A DNA stretch of 6,354 bases from Chlamydiota bacterium (lineage in GTDB: Bacteria; Chlamydiota; Chlamydiia; Chlamydiales; Rhabdochlamydiaceae), in the NCBI GenBank assembly GCA_023269365.1, contig JAHFTN010000091.1:1-6354 (forward strand), given 5' to 3'. A program made the position numbers and the translations under genes. The number at the start of each line of letters is the position of its first letter. Position 1 is the stretch's first letter. The notes beneath the pieces are model-generated. The model searched no databases. It was not told the origin of the DNA and saw nothing but the letters and a program-made list of their open reading frames with translations. This document shows positions 5,815-6,354 of this stretch, piece after piece.

Positions 5815-6354
5815 CTAGACAATTTTTAATTTAGTGCGAGCAAAAGGGATGAGCAGCGACACGAGCTCTTCTAACCCTGCGACTTGAGCGACAAGGGCTT
5901 CACGCTCCTCTTCGAGGAGGTGAAGCTCTTGCATCTCTATATTGTTCTCAACATCGGACTCTAGATTTTTCTCCTCCCCCTGCTTTTGCAAAAGAATCAA
6001 TGCCCCTTCTGTTTTAAATGCCTCTTTTCTGGCTGCATCTAGGGCTGCTGCCTTTTCCTCGAAACGGTTCTTTAACTCTGCATACTGCCTCTCTAGCTCT
6101 GATAGGCGCAACGGCTCATCAACAGACTCTTCAAGGGCAGAGGAAATCTTCTGGCTCTCGAGCTGCCTTGAATAGGTGCGCAGCGTTGCATTTTCTTGAT
6201 GTAAAGGCTCGAGCGCCTTTTCTAAAAGGGAGCGTGCCTTTTCTGATTGGAGGTAAAGAGTATTGAAATGTTTTTTCTCTGCCTGCATTTGAGTAAGAAG
6301 CCCCTCTTTTTCTTTCTTGGCAAAAAAAAGCTCTTGCGCCTCTGAATAGATGAG
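5815..6354 (-). CDS. C-terminal part of a coiled-coil protein (partial)
   Basis: The frame is open from the stop at 5815 to the right edge, giving 179 visible residues; the true start lies beyond the window. A methionine at 6288 is in frame but has no well-spaced Shine-Dalgarno, and the 22 residues before it (LIYSEAQELFFAKKEKEG and on) continue the same Glu/Lys/Gln-rich helical pattern, so I do not take it as the start. Heptad-like leucine spacing runs through most of the protein, with stretches such as LSELERQYAELKNRFEEKAAA and LLEEEREALVAQVAGLEELVSLL. No glycine- or proline-rich domain and no enzyme motif is visible. It ends in PFARTKLKIV. I do not recognise the family. Uncharacterised proteins lie near truA (CT463) in Chlamydia as I recall, but I cannot match them to this one. 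Confidence 0.75.
   Translation of the reverse strand, partial: LIYSEAQELFFAKKEKEGLLTQMQAEKKHFNTLYLQSEKARSLLEKALEPLHQENATLRTYSRQLESQKISSALEESVDEPLRLSELERQYAELKNRFEEKAAALDAARKEAFKTEGALILLQKQGEEKNLESDVENNIEMQELHLLEEEREALVAQVAGLEELVSLLIPFARTKLKIV

Noticed and set aside
5815..6288. The coiled-coil gene as a complete 157-residue protein starting at 6288
   Set aside because: The frame stays open to the window edge with the same coiled-coil composition, and the only GAGGGG upstream is about 12 bases from the ATG. A partial gene is more likely.

Overview
This window most likely comes from a bacterium of the phylum Chlamydiae, probably one of the environmental, amoeba-associated lineages rather than Chlamydia itself. 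The strongest evidence is the ribosomal protein L28 (one conserved cysteine, the RRGNSY and AKKKKGIGLKVTG blocks). It is supported by a membrane-anchored phospholipase D-like protein directly downstream of it, a pairing I recall near rpmB in Chlamydia (CT084-CT086), and by several otherwise unrecognised membrane or coiled-coil proteins. The genus cannot be settled from the sequence alone.

Layout. Bases 1-99 hold no gene I can name, only an 18-base perfect palindrome and the leader of the first gene. Bases 100-2057 (+) carry two overlapping paralogous genes (ATGA overlap) for membrane-anchored proteins with a degenerate protein-kinase-like signature. The second is interrupted directly after its start codon by a palindromic element of about 173 bp (987-1159), read through in frame as about 58 extra residues. 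Bases 2012-2989 (-) hold a small two-helix membrane protein that converges on and overlaps the second kinase-like gene. Upstream of it lies the C-terminal remnant of a soluble pyridine nucleotide transhydrogenase (sthA) whose FAD- and NAD-binding front is gone. Bases 3114-5786 (+) form a compact likely operon: rpmB, a PLD-like protein, a MarC/YhgN-family membrane protein and truA, with gaps of 6 and 38 bases and an 8-base overlap. A possible promoter lies in the AT-rich gap before rpmB. Bases 5815-6354 (-) hold the C-terminal part of a coiled-coil protein that runs off the right edge.

How the genes relate. rpmB and truA are translation housekeeping genes, and the PLD-like and MarC-like proteins appear to share their transcript. 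The kinase-like pair is a separate lineage-specific unit. The most noteworthy observation is the palindromic element: its size, position and open frame on both strands resemble the known behaviour of Rickettsia palindromic elements (RPEs), which insert in frame into protein genes. I know of no description of this specific element, but I could not search for one.
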